Assembly: GCA_900555005.1 (NCBI GenBank)
Contig: USJM01000041.1
Location: 1-12,068, forward strand
Direction of reading: 5' to 3'
Length of the DNA: 12,068 nucleotides
From: an uncultured Lachnospiraceae bacterium
Lineage (GTDB): Bacteria; Bacillota_A; Clostridia; Lachnospirales; Lachnospiraceae
The translations under genes and the position numbers were made by a program. A model generated the notes under the pieces. That model ran no database searches. It was not told where the DNA came from and saw nothing but the letters and a program-made list of their open reading frames with translations. Every line of letters begins with the position of its first letter. The first letter of the stretch is position 1. This document shows, in pieces, positions 1-6,265 of this stretch.

Positions 1-114
1 ATAATGGTGGTCGCGCTTTCCTATGTCTCATCGGGCTATTATGGTCTGTACTCAGCTCAGCAGATTCTTCACTCGAAGTATGATTCGCAGCTGATCGACA
101 ACAATGCACAATGA
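1..114 (+). CDS. 3' end of an unidentified plus-strand gene (partial)
   Basis: Frame 1 is open from the window edge to a TGA at 112-114 and gives the last 37 residues of a protein. The visible tail begins with a short hydrophobic, Tyr/Ser-rich stretch (IMVVALSYVSSGYYGLYSA) and ends in a polar segment finishing DNNAQ. This could be the last part of a membrane segment followed by a cytoplasmic tail, but the piece is too short to place in a family. It converges on the DUF3881-type gene, with only 37 bp between the two stop codons. I see no clear intrinsic terminator in that gap. The reading is supported by the open frame and by the stop lying just short of the neighbouring stop. Its function is unknown. 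Confidence 0.45.
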   Translation: MMVVALSYVSSGYYGLYSAQQILHSKYDSQLIDNNAQ

Positions 115-151
115 TCTGTCAGCAGAACGGACACACTTGCATTTTTACAAA

Positions 152-1057
152 TCAGGATACCGCCGACGGCAGCAGGAAGTTGATTCGTCCCTGCATCCAG
201 ATATCCGCCTTCAGCCGCATGCCCGGAAGGGGAAACCCTTCCAGGTCCTGACCTGTGATGCATGTGTCAAACAGAAGACCGCCGCAGTTCAAAAGCATCT
301 TCCAGACAACCTCTCCCGTGACACTGCTGTGTTCTTCTCTCACGCGGTCTATGTTCGCCAGAATATGATACTGATCGGACTCCATCCCATAAGGGATGAA
401 ATACGTATCCACAACCGACAGAATGTCCTCGCCATCCTTGATCCGGTCCTGAGCTCTTCCATACATTTCCAGATTCTGTACTGTCAGCTCCTTCATGGCC
501 TCATCGTCGCCCATCTTCGCCCGCTGGATTGTCTCAACCCGCTCCTCCTCCCAATCGGAAGGAGTCTCCATAAACCGGTGTCCCAGGTTTCTTGTCGGCA
601 GAAGAATGCGTCCCCACTTTGCAAGCGCTGAAAATGTGGTTGTCACACGGCTTTCATGCTGCGGGTCATCCTTCAGACCTCTTAGATAGCACCCCGGATT
701 CTGAAGCGTAAAGATCAGCGGCGCTCCGACATGTCCGTCATTGCAGACGCCTATAAAGGCATCCCCCATCAGTTTCTTCTGAATTCCAACACTACCGTCA
801 CTGCCCTCATCGGAACCCACAACATATGGATAGTAGGAAGTGCGGTGAAAGCCAAAGCTGTCCTGCATGCCCAGCACCTTCAGCCCGAATCCCTTCCCAA
901 GCTCCTTGGAAAACTCGAGGAAGGTTGCCTTTGTATCCTCATCCCTGACCGATTCCATATGATCATATTTCTCATAGACCCTGTCGCAGAGCTTCTCGAT
1001 ATCCTTTTCCGTTATGCGATCATCTGTCAGACCGATCGATCTCAGGTAAGCATGCAT
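152..1057 (-). CDS. DUF3881-type protein of unknown function
   Basis: A 301-residue soluble protein with no signal peptide or membrane segment. The opening MHAYLRSIGL, the length near 300 residues and the position downstream of serS match what I know of the DUF3881 family of Clostridia, mainly Lachnospiraceae. The family has no established function. Conspicuous stretches are GFGLKVLGMQDSFGFHRTSYYPY (about residues 56-78), a glycine/aspartate segment GSDEGSDGS (about 81-89), and GHVGAPLIFTLQNPG (about 108-122). No catalytic motif is recognisable. The start is ATG at 1057 with AAGGA five bases upstream. The gene lies 81 bp after the serS stop with no terminator between, so it is probably the last gene of the parA-parB-DUF4446-serS transcription unit. 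The family call rests on memory of the N-terminus and the gene context. Confidence 0.75.
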   Translation of the reverse strand: MHAYLRSIGLTDDRITEKDIEKLCDRVYEKYDHMESVRDEDTKATFLEFSKELGKGFGLKVLGMQDSFGFHRTSYYPYVVGSDEGSDGSVGIQKKLMGDAFIGVCNDGHVGAPLIFTLQNPGCYLRGLKDDPQHESRVTTTFSALAKWGRILLPTRNLGHRFMETPSDWEEERVETIQRAKMGDDEAMKELTVQNLEMYGRAQDRIKDGEDILSVVDTYFIPYGMESDQYHILANIDRVREEHSSVTGEVVWKMLLNCGGLLFDTCITGQDLEGFPLPGMRLKADIWMQGRINFLLPSAVS

Positions 1058-1138
1058 AGGATTCCTTCACCACACTCCTCCGTACTTACGGATTTTCCGC
1101 CAGCCGGCTCCGTATATATCCGTATCTGTCAGGCACTC

Positions 1139-2422
1139 TTATGGAACGAGAACCTTCTTTCCGCCCATGTATGGCTGCAGCGCCTCCGGAATCGTAACAC
1201 TTCCGTCTGCCTGCAGGTGATTCTCAAGGAACGCGATCAGCATTCTTGGCGGTGCCACACAGGTGTTATTCAGCGTGTTCGCCAGATGCTTTTTCCCGTC
1301 CGCTCCCTTGATCTTGATGTTCAGGCGGCGTGCCTGCGCATCTCCCAGATTCGAGCAGGATCCGACCTCAAAATACTTCTTCTGTCTTGGAGACCACGCC
1401 TCGACATCGAGGGACTTCACCTTCAGATCAGCCAGGTCACCGGAACAGCACTCCAGCGTGCGGACCGGGATCTCAAGGCTTCTGAAATAGTCCACCGTAT
1501 TCTGCCACAGCTTGTCATACCACTTGTTCGCATCCTCAGGTTCGCAGATGACGATCATTTCCTGCTTCTCAAACTGATGAATTCTGTAGACGCCTCTCTC
1601 CTCGATGCCGTGTGCACCCTTCTCCTTGCGGAAGCAAGGGGAATAGCTGGTCAGTGTCAGCGGGAGCTTGTCCGCATCGATCGTCTCACCAATAAACCGG
1701 CCGATCATTGAGTGCTCTGAGGTTCCGATCAGATACAGATCCTCTCCCTCAATCTTGTACATCATCGCGTCCATCTCATCGAAGGACATCACACCGTCCA
1801 CAACAGCTCTTCTGATCATGTACGGCGGAATGACATAGGTGAATCCTCTGTCGATCATAAAATCTCTTGCGTAGGAAAGGCAGGCAGAATGAAGCCTTGC
1901 GATATCGCCGAGCAGATAGTAGAAGCCATTGCCGGCAACGCGGCCTGCCGCATCCATGTCAATTCCATGAAGCTTTTCCATGATCTCTGTATGATAGGGA
2001 ATCGGATAATCCGGGACAACCGGATCCCCGAACCGCTGAAGTTCGACATTCTCCGAATCATCCTTGCCGATCGGGACGGACGGATCAATGATGTTCGGGA
2101 TGACCATCATCCGCTTCTTCAGCTCCTCCTCGACAGTCTTCTCCTTCTCAGACAGTTCTGCAACCCTCGCCTGGTTTTTTGTTACCTCTTCCTTTGCAGC
2201 CATGGCCTCATCTTTTTTGCCCTCGTGCATCAGCTTTCCAATCTCCTTGGAAATGCGGTTGCGGTCGGCCTGAAGTGCCTGCAGCTCCTGTTTGATCTCA
2301 CGGTTCTGTCTGTCAAGCTCAATCACTTCATCTACAAGCGGAAGCTTCTGATCTTCAAACTTCTTCCGAATGTTCTCTTTGACAATATCCGGATTTTCTC
2401 TGACAAATTTAATATCCAGCAT
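1139..2422 (-). CDS. serS: seryl-tRNA synthetase
   Basis: Class II aminoacyl-tRNA synthetase of 427 residues, the usual bacterial length. It charges tRNA-Ser with serine in the cytoplasm and can also load tRNA-Sec. Residues 1-108 form the expected antiparallel coiled-coil arm, rich in Lys/Glu/Gln, that contacts the long variable arm of tRNA-Ser. The catalytic domain follows, with TSEH (234-237), motif 2 (FRKEKGAHG at 264-272, then the ERGVYRIHQFEKQE stretch to 288), a serine-pocket segment around VGSCSNLGDAQARR (353-366), and motif 3 at 385-402. Motif 3 reads NNTCVAPPRMLIAFLEN rather than the common NGSGLAVGRTLVAILEN pattern, so this is a divergent clade. The motif 3 arginine is kept. The start is ATG at 2422 after GGGAGG. 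The leader is about 150 bp and shows no T-box consensus. Confidence 0.96.
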   Translation of the reverse strand: MLDIKFVRENPDIVKENIRKKFEDQKLPLVDEVIELDRQNREIKQELQALQADRNRISKEIGKLMHEGKKDEAMAAKEEVTKNQARVAELSEKEKTVEEELKKRMMVIPNIIDPSVPIGKDDSENVELQRFGDPVVPDYPIPYHTEIMEKLHGIDMDAAGRVAGNGFYYLLGDIARLHSACLSYARDFMIDRGFTYVIPPYMIRRAVVDGVMSFDEMDAMMYKIEGEDLYLIGTSEHSMIGRFIGETIDADKLPLTLTSYSPCFRKEKGAHGIEERGVYRIHQFEKQEMIVICEPEDANKWYDKLWQNTVDYFRSLEIPVRTLECCSGDLADLKVKSLDVEAWSPRQKKYFEVGSCSNLGDAQARRLNIKIKGADGKKHLANTLNNTCVAPPRMLIAFLENHLQADGSVTIPEALQPYMGGKKVLVP

Positions 2423-2573
2423 CTTTCATTTCCTCCCGATGTCTCTTTCAAATGTCCCGGTCGCACGTGTTGTCGGCCAGGACCGATCTGTATGCCGATA
2501 TGCTGACTGTTCCTTCTGCTCTGCCCTAAGACTGTATCCCAATTCGGGTGATTCGTCCAGTCTCATCTCGGAC

Positions 2574-3098
2574 TTACGCATGGTTTATGTTGTTTGAATA
2601 AGTTGTGACAGCCTGCCTGAGCGCTTCCTTCTCCTCTTCGCCAAGAACGATATACGACTCGCCTTTGACGATTTCCTTGATATAGGTGTAACACCCTTCC
2701 TTGCTGTGAATGGCGTTCAAAACAAAACCTGTGTTATCCTGATCCAGAAGGGCCAGTGCGAAGCTCATTCTTCCGCCGACATCCGGAAATGCATCATATT
2801 TCACGATTCCTGTCTTCATCGGCGTCCTTCTCATGATGTCTTTGATATGCTGAATCTCGGCCGCCTGATTTTTGCACTGTTCACCGATCCGCTCTACCTC
2901 GATGAATTCACTCTCCATCGCCTTTTCCAGAGAAGCGCCATCCTTTCCTCTCATAAAGAGCTTATATCGTTTCAGGAAGCGGCTCATCTTCATCGACACA
3001 TGTGCCAGATAGAACAAGACAAGCGCCATGATCAGAAGGACCACAATCATCAGAATTCCGGGATCAAAGCCCAGGCTGTTCAGAAAACTGCTCTGCAT
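2574..3098 (-). CDS. DUF4446 family membrane-anchored protein
   Basis: A 174-residue protein. It has an N-terminal hydrophobic segment (about residues 14-33, GILMIVVLLIMALVLFYLAH), then a basic charged region with coiled-coil character (about 38-92), then a conserved C-terminal domain. The block KYDAFPDVGGRMSFALALL (100-118), followed by GFVLNAIHSKEGCYTYIKE (124-142) and GES, is what I know as the DUF4446 signature. Topology is probably N-out with the domain in the cytoplasm, which is inferred. The gene starts 25 bp after the parB stop and so belongs to the parAB transcription unit. DUF4446 genes commonly sit beside parB in Clostridia. Their function is not known, and a link to segregation or to the membrane is only contextual. 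It ends 151 bp before serS. Confidence 0.88.
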   Translation of the reverse strand: MQSSFLNSLGFDPGILMIVVLLIMALVLFYLAHVSMKMSRFLKRYKLFMRGKDGASLEKAMESEFIEVERIGEQCKNQAAEIQHIKDIMRRTPMKTGIVKYDAFPDVGGRMSFALALLDQDNTGFVLNAIHSKEGCYTYIKEIVKGESYIVLGEEEKEALRQAVTTYSNNINHA

Positions 3099-3123
3099 TC
3101 CTATTTTACCCCCATCCCCTCAC

Positions 3124-4167
3124 TCAGCTTTCATCACTGTTCAATATGGCGTGATATACACGCTCCAGCTCATCACTTGAAAAATACTCTATCTCAATTC
3201 TGCCCTTCTCCGGGTTTTTCGATTGAATACTGACCTTCGTCCCAAGAGAAGTCCGCATCTTTTCCTCCATATCCTGGTAGATGATCTGAAGCTGCTGACT
3301 GATCACCGGCTTTTTATCCGGGACCGGTTTTTTCTGAAGTTTCCGGACATAATTCTCTACCTCCCGGACACTCCATTTTTCATCGAACGCCTTCTGTGCA
3401 ATCTGATATTGAAGGTCTTTGTCTTCAATGGTGAGCAGGGCCCGCACATGGCCTGTTGACAGCATCTCACTGATCAGCATATTTTGAACACGTTCATCCA
3501 GCTTCAAAAGGCGCAGGGAGTTTGTCACAGAGGCTCTGCTTCTGGAAACACGCTCAGCGACTTCATCCTGTGTCAGCTGATATTCATCAATCAGCCTCTT
3601 GTAAGCGGATGCCTCCTCGATCGGGTTCAGATCCTGCCTCTGAATGTTCTCGATCAGAGAGAGCTCCATGATATCCCTGTCCGAGTAATCACGAACCAGA
3701 ACTGGAACTGTTTTCAGTCCAGCAAGTCTTGCTGCCCGCCATCTTCTCTCACCGGCAATGATTTCATAATATCCATCTCTCATCTGGACAATGAGAGGCT
3801 GTATCACGCCATGCACCTTGATGGAATCTGAGAGTTCCTGAAGTGCATCCTCATCGAACCTTTTTCGTGGCTGATCTCTGTTTGGCTCTACCAGATTGAT
3901 GTCAACCTCAAGCTGTCCATTTCTGTTTGACTCCGATTCCTCCACCGCAATGACATCTTTTCCGGCGTTCTCCGCAGTCTCAGCAGTTACTGATTCTTCC
4001 GTATCCTTTGCCGCCCCGTCTTTTTCGTTTACCGGCTCTGCTCCGGATTTCTTCAGTCTCTTATTTTTTTCATTTTTTTCAGCAGCGTCTTTTTTCTTTC
4101 CGCCGGCATTCTTTTCCGGAATCAGAATATCCAGGCCTCTCTGGCCCAATCCACTTCTTCTAGCCAT
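3124..4167 (-). CDS. parB: chromosome partitioning protein ParB (Spo0J)
   Basis: Centromere-binding CTPase clamp that loads at parS, spreads along DNA, recruits SMC and stimulates ParA. The N-terminal ParA-activating peptide MARRSGLGQRGLDILIP (1-17) is a variant of the usual GLGKGLGALIP. A charged Lys/Glu/Ala-rich linker covers about 18-86. The CTP-binding domain has QPRKRF (99-104), GERRWRAAR (139-147) and ENIQRQDLNPIEEA (173-186). The parS-reading helix-turn-helix is about 198-221, and the C-terminal dimerisation domain follows. The protein is 347 residues against 282 in B. subtilis, and the excess is mostly the linker. A TTG at 4170 is in frame, but ATG at 4167 is preferred: AGGAGG lies five bases before it, and it overlaps the parA stop as TGATG. 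Two perfect parS sites lie upstream of parA. Confidence 0.97.
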   Translation of the reverse strand: MARRSGLGQRGLDILIPEKNAGGKKKDAAEKNEKNKRLKKSGAEPVNEKDGAAKDTEESVTAETAENAGKDVIAVEESESNRNGQLEVDINLVEPNRDQPRKRFDEDALQELSDSIKVHGVIQPLIVQMRDGYYEIIAGERRWRAARLAGLKTVPVLVRDYSDRDIMELSLIENIQRQDLNPIEEASAYKRLIDEYQLTQDEVAERVSRSRASVTNSLRLLKLDERVQNMLISEMLSTGHVRALLTIEDKDLQYQIAQKAFDEKWSVREVENYVRKLQKKPVPDKKPVISQQLQIIYQDMEEKMRTSLGTKVSIQSKNPEKGRIEIEYFSSDELERVYHAILNSDES

Positions 4168-4934
4168 CAAGTCCTCCTGTAATGAATCACTTTCGATGCA
4201 AGTTTTTCATATGCCTTTGCTCCGGAAGACTTTGGATCATACTCTGTGATCGGCATTCCATAGCTTGGAGCCTCCGCCAGCCGGACATTTCTTGGAATAA
4301 TACACTTATAGATCTTTTTATCTGTATTCTGCGTCACGTTTTCGACAACCTGTGTTGCAAGATTTGTTCTGCCATCATACATGGTAAAGACGATTCCCTC
4401 GATCTTCAGCCGATCATTCTCACGTTCCTGTATCAGCGAAACCGTCTGCATCAGCTGGGCCAGTCCCTCCAGCGCATAATATTCACACTGAAGCGGCACA
4501 ATGACTGAATCAGCCGCGCACATCGCATTGATCGTCAGAATATTCAAAGAAGGAGGGCAATCCATGATTATGTAATCATATTTGTCCTTGATTTTTCCAA
4601 GTTCCTTCTTTAATATATGGTTCTTATCCGCAACATCCGATAATTGAATTTCGGCTGCCGCCAGATTCACATCAGAAGGAACAATTGAAAGCTTTGGCCT
4701 GACATTGCTGATGATCGCGTCCTCAATTGATGCATCTCCAAGCATGACATCATATACCGTCTTCCTGACAGATGACGGATCAATATCAAATCCACCGGAA
4801 GCATTTCCCTGTGGATCCATATCAATCAGAAGGACTCTCTTCTTTTTTATCGCAATATATGCTGACAGATTGATAGCAGTTGTCGTTTTCCCGACTCCGC
4901 CTTTTTGATTTGCGATGACGATTATTCTCCCCAT
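4167..4934 (-). CDS. parA: chromosome partitioning ATPase ParA (Soj)
   Basis: A 255-residue Walker-type ATPase that binds DNA nonspecifically as an ATP dimer. It works with ParB-parS complexes to position origins; in relatives it also controls DnaA. The deviant Walker A box KGGVGKTTT (11-19) has both the signature lysine K11 and K16. Walker A' is LIDMDPQGN (36-44), and Walker B is YIIMDCPPSL (121-130) with D125. The C-terminal stretch RNVRLAEAPSYGMPITEYDP is typical of chromosomal Soj proteins. There is no N-terminal DNA-binding domain, as expected for this type rather than for plasmid P1-type ParA. The start is ATG at 4934 with GAGG six bases upstream. It is the first gene of the parA-parB-DUF4446-serS-DUF3881 unit, and a probable promoter abuts a parS site upstream. 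Confidence 0.97.
   Translation of the reverse strand: MGRIIVIANQKGGVGKTTTAINLSAYIAIKKKRVLLIDMDPQGNASGGFDIDPSSVRKTVYDVMLGDASIEDAIISNVRPKLSIVPSDVNLAAAEIQLSDVADKNHILKKELGKIKDKYDYIIMDCPPSLNILTINAMCAADSVIVPLQCEYYALEGLAQLMQTVSLIQERENDRLKIEGIVFTMYDGRTNLATQVVENVTQNTDKKIYKCIIPRNVRLAEAPSYGMPITEYDPKSSGAKAYEKLASKVIHYRRT
4173..4178 (-). promoter_or_regulatory. parB ribosome binding site inside parA
   Basis: On the minus strand this is AGGAGG, lying five bases before the ATG at 4167 and only two before the alternative TTG at 4170. The spacing decides the start in favour of ATG 4167. It sits within the last codons of parA, which fits translational coupling through the TGATG junction. Confidence 0.7.
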
Positions 4935-4957
4935 ATTCCACCTCGCATTCGGGTTTT

Positions 4958-4986
4958 ATTTTAGCACACATCAATTTTCATGGCTA
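4958..4986 (-). promoter_or_regulatory. candidate sigma-A promoter of parA
   Basis: On the minus strand there is an extended -10, TGCTAAAAT (the TAAAAT core is at 4958-4963). Seventeen bases upstream lies a -35-like TAGCCA (4981-4986, four of six matches to TTGACA). The predicted transcript start is near 4950, leaving a leader of about 16 nt before the parA ATG. The -35 lies two bases from the parS palindrome at 4989-5006, so ParB bound there could repress or modulate parA. That regulation is an inference. Confidence 0.5.
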
Positions 4987-4988
4987 TA

Positions 4989-5006
4989 ATGTTTCACGTG
5001 AAACAT
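4989..5006. promoter_or_regulatory. parS site 1 (perfect consensus)
   Basis: The core TGTTTCACGTGAAACA (4990-5005) is identical to the Bacillus/Clostridium chromosomal parS consensus, and flanking A/T bases make an 18-bp perfect palindrome. ParB encoded in this window should nucleate here. The site directly abuts the probable -35 of parA. Confidence 0.95.
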
Positions 5007-5035
5007 ACCATCCATATTCAATGCTTTGCTCCACA

Positions 5036-5045
5036 TGTTTCACGT
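5036..5045 (+). promoter_or_regulatory. parS half site
   Basis: TGTTTCACGT matches the left ten bases of parS, but the right arm is replaced by TCTATA, so 12 of 16 positions match overall. Its 16-bp frame (5036-5051) is exactly head-to-tail with parS site 2 (5052-5067). That suggests a decayed third site or an accessory ParB contact; both are inferences. Confidence 0.55.
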
Positions 5046-5050
5046 TCTAT

Positions 5051-5068
5051 ATGTTTCACGTGAAACAT
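5051..5068. promoter_or_regulatory. parS site 2 (perfect consensus)
   Basis: A second perfect TGTTTCACGTGAAACA core (5052-5067) within an 18-bp palindrome. It starts 62 bp from parS site 1, close to six helical turns, so both sites face about the same side of the DNA. Confidence 0.95.
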
Positions 5069-5121
5069 CATATTTTTCCAATATGGTCTCAATTGCGGTA
5101 GCGGATCAACAGAAAACATAC

Positions 5122-5127
5122 TATAAT
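5122..5127 (+). promoter_or_regulatory. candidate -10 element, plus strand
   Basis: A perfect TATAAT just upstream of the two stem-loops. The positions 15-19 bp upstream hold nothing close to TTGACA, and the nearest TTGCGG (5093-5098) is 23 bp away. The promoter call is therefore weak. If used, transcription would begin near 5134 and run through the stem-loops towards the hydrolase gene. Confidence 0.3.
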
Positions 5128-5133
5128 GATTAC

Positions 5134-5233
5134 ATTTCAATGAGTCCGTCACCACGCATGTCTGCATGCGAGTGGTGGCTGGACTTCATGAGTGTCAATG
5201 GTACTTTTGACGCTCATATTTTATAATCGTTTT
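5134..5233 (+). ncRNA. possible small RNA or hydrolase leader with two stem-loops
   Basis: After the TATAAT at 5122-5127 come two nearly contiguous hairpins. Hairpin 1 (5143-5185) pairs AGTCC with GGACT, CACCAC with GTGGTG and GCATG with CATGC. It closes on the loop TCTG and has one small internal loop and a 2-nt bulge. Hairpin 2 (5188-5217) has an 11-bp stem with one G-U pair, followed by ATTTTATAATCGTTTT. This arrangement fits a stand-alone RNA of about 100 nt or an attenuated leader for the hydrolase gene. I do not recognise it as a known riboswitch or RNA family. The alternative is structured DNA near parS without a transcript. Confidence 0.3.
5188..5233 (+). terminator. terminator-like hairpin with T-rich tail upstream of the hydrolase gene
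   Basis: ATGAGTGTCAA (5188-5198) pairs with TTGACGCTCAT (5207-5217) over 11 positions with one G-U wobble, around an 8-nt loop. The following ATTTTATAATCGTTTT is T-rich but interrupted, and the stem is only moderately GC-rich, so termination may be partial. On the opposite strand no T run follows, so the orientation is plus. Confidence 0.4.
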
Positions 5234-5253
5234 GAGTGAATTTTGCAGATATC

Positions 5254-5270
5254 AGGCTGACAGTCAGCCT
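5254..5270. repeat. perfect 17-bp palindrome before the hydrolase gene
   Basis: AGGCTGACAGTCAGCCT is a perfect inverted repeat with eight-base arms around one central A. It ends ten bases before the GAGGTG ribosome binding site at 5281-5286. It could be an operator for a dimeric repressor acting on a promoter near 5222, or an RNA hairpin affecting translation. The AGGCT arm recurs once more at 5274-5278. Confidence 0.5.
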
Positions 5271-5291
5271 TCCAGGCTATGAGGTGAATTT

Positions 5292-6251
5292 ATGGTTAGT
5301 TTGAAGGAACATATCAAGACTCTATTGAAGCTTGACTTTCTGGCACTCTGCATCATGCATACAGCAAACCGATTCATTACTTCATTTTCCACATCAAAGA
5401 ATATGCTGAAACCAGGTATCGGAAAGTACTTTAAGTGGAAGTACGGAGATATTTTCTACCAGAAAATCGGAGAAGGTACTCCGATCGTGCTGCTTCATGA
5501 TGTGAACCCTGCAGAGAGCGGATATGTATGGTTTGATGTGATTGAGTCTCTGAGCAGGAACCACACTCTTTATATTGTTGACCTCCCAGGATGCGGGCGT
5601 TCTGCGAAACCCAATACCACGTATACCAACTATTTTTATGTATTGTTTCTAAGCAGCTTTATCAAAAAGGTGGTGAAAAGAAAAACAGATGTGATCGCAG
5701 ACGGATATTCCTCTTCGATTGCATTGATGGTTTCCGTTCTGGATGCTTCCCTGATTCACCATATCACAGCCATTAATCCTCAGAGTCTGGGGAATCTTGG
5801 AAGAACGGAATCCAGGCGGTCAAGAGTCGGAAAACTCCTTCTTTCACTTCCTGTTCTTGGGACGAGTCTGTACAATATTGAGATGTCCCGCAGAAATCTG
5901 GATTACCGCTTTACGGAGGACTATCTCTACAATCCCTTCCGCAGCAACAATCGGTTTATAGATGCGTTTTATGAAGGCGCTCATTACCATGAATGTGCAG
6001 GAAAGTATCTGCTGGCCTCTATCAAGGGGATCTATCTGACAATCAATATTCAGAAGGCTCTGAAAAAAACACAGGCTGGATTTACGATTCTCTATGGAGA
6101 AGGTGTTGAGCATTCTTCCGATATTGTCAGGGAATATACAGCCCTTAACAGCAGCATCCAGGTATGCCCGATCACAAAGACGAAATATCTTCCTATGATG
6201 GAATTTCCAAAGGCATTCCTCCATGCTGCTGAAAAGGCTGGTGTTGTCTGA
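5292..6251 (+). CDS. divergent alpha/beta-hydrolase-fold protein
   Basis: A 319-residue protein of the alpha/beta hydrolase fold; substrate unknown. Residues 12-30 are hydrophobic enough for a membrane association helix. Fold landmarks are IVLLHDVNP (65-73, where HG is usual for the oxyanion strand-loop) and YIVDLPGCGRSAKP (94-107, a classic DLPGxGxS loop). The nucleophile elbow is GYSSS (138-142; GxSxG is usual), with S140 as candidate nucleophile. LYGEGVEH (267-274) is at the acid position, and KYLPMMEFP (298-306) is where relatives show GHLPxxExP. The expected catalytic histidine aligns with Y299, so activity is doubtful. The start is ATG at 5292, five bases after GAGGTG. It is the only complete plus-strand gene here, divergent from parA and convergent with rsmG, and probably has its own promoter and terminator. 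Confidence 0.8.
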   Translation: MVSLKEHIKTLLKLDFLALCIMHTANRFITSFSTSKNMLKPGIGKYFKWKYGDIFYQKIGEGTPIVLLHDVNPAESGYVWFDVIESLSRNHTLYIVDLPGCGRSAKPNTTYTNYFYVLFLSSFIKKVVKRKTDVIADGYSSSIALMVSVLDASLIHHITAINPQSLGNLGRTESRRSRVGKLLLSLPVLGTSLYNIEMSRRNLDYRFTEDYLYNPFRSNNRFIDAFYEGAHYHECAGKYLLASIKGIYLTINIQKALKKTQAGFTILYGEGVEHSSDIVREYTALNSSIQVCPITKTKYLPMMEFPKAFLHAAEKAGVV

Positions 6252-6265
6252 GCATATGATCGATA

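Larger units (their letters stand above)
4935..5291. other. parA/hydrolase divergent intergenic region with parS cluster
   Basis: This 357-bp gap separates divergent parA (minus) and the hydrolase gene (plus). It holds a candidate parA promoter (4958-4986), two perfect parS sites (4989-5006 and 5051-5068) and a half site (5036-5045). Next come a small inverted repeat CATATT/AATATG (5069-5085) and a perfect TATAAT (5122-5127) without a good -35. Two adjacent plus-strand stem-loops follow (5143-5185 and 5188-5217), the second with a T-rich tail, then a second TATAAT (5222-5227) and a 17-bp palindrome (5254-5270). The hydrolase ribosome binding site GAGGTG is at 5281-5286. I find no convincing protein-coding frame and no DnaA box (TTATCCACA) here. 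Confidence 0.85.

Noticed and set aside
104..631. 175-codon plus-strand open frame overlapping the upstream gene end
   Set aside because: It lies antisense to the DUF3881-type gene and has no ribosome binding site or recognisable motif.
1058..1138. Hairpin TCCGTA/TACGGA between serS and the DUF3881-type gene as a terminator
   Set aside because: The six-base stem with a two-base centre has no following T run on the minus strand, and is too small to terminate.
731..1711. 326-codon plus-strand open frame
   Set aside because: It is antisense to serS and the DUF3881-type gene, both of which have clear motifs or family character. It is a shadow of their codon usage.
2423..2573. Possible T-box or other riboswitch in the serS leader
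   Set aside because: No AGGGTGGNACCGCG-type antiterminator box and no T-tract terminator are visible. Only a weak AGACTG/CAGTCT inverted repeat (2530-2562) is present.
5026..5226. Plus-strand open frame of 66 codons across the parA/hydrolase gap
   Set aside because: It starts at TTG with no ribosome binding site, runs through both the parS half site and the second parS, and its composition resembles no protein family.
4935..5291. Replication origin (DnaA box cluster) in the parS gap
   Set aside because: I find no TTATCCACA-like boxes and no AT-rich unwinding element. parS proximity alone shows only that the origin is nearby, probably beyond yidC.
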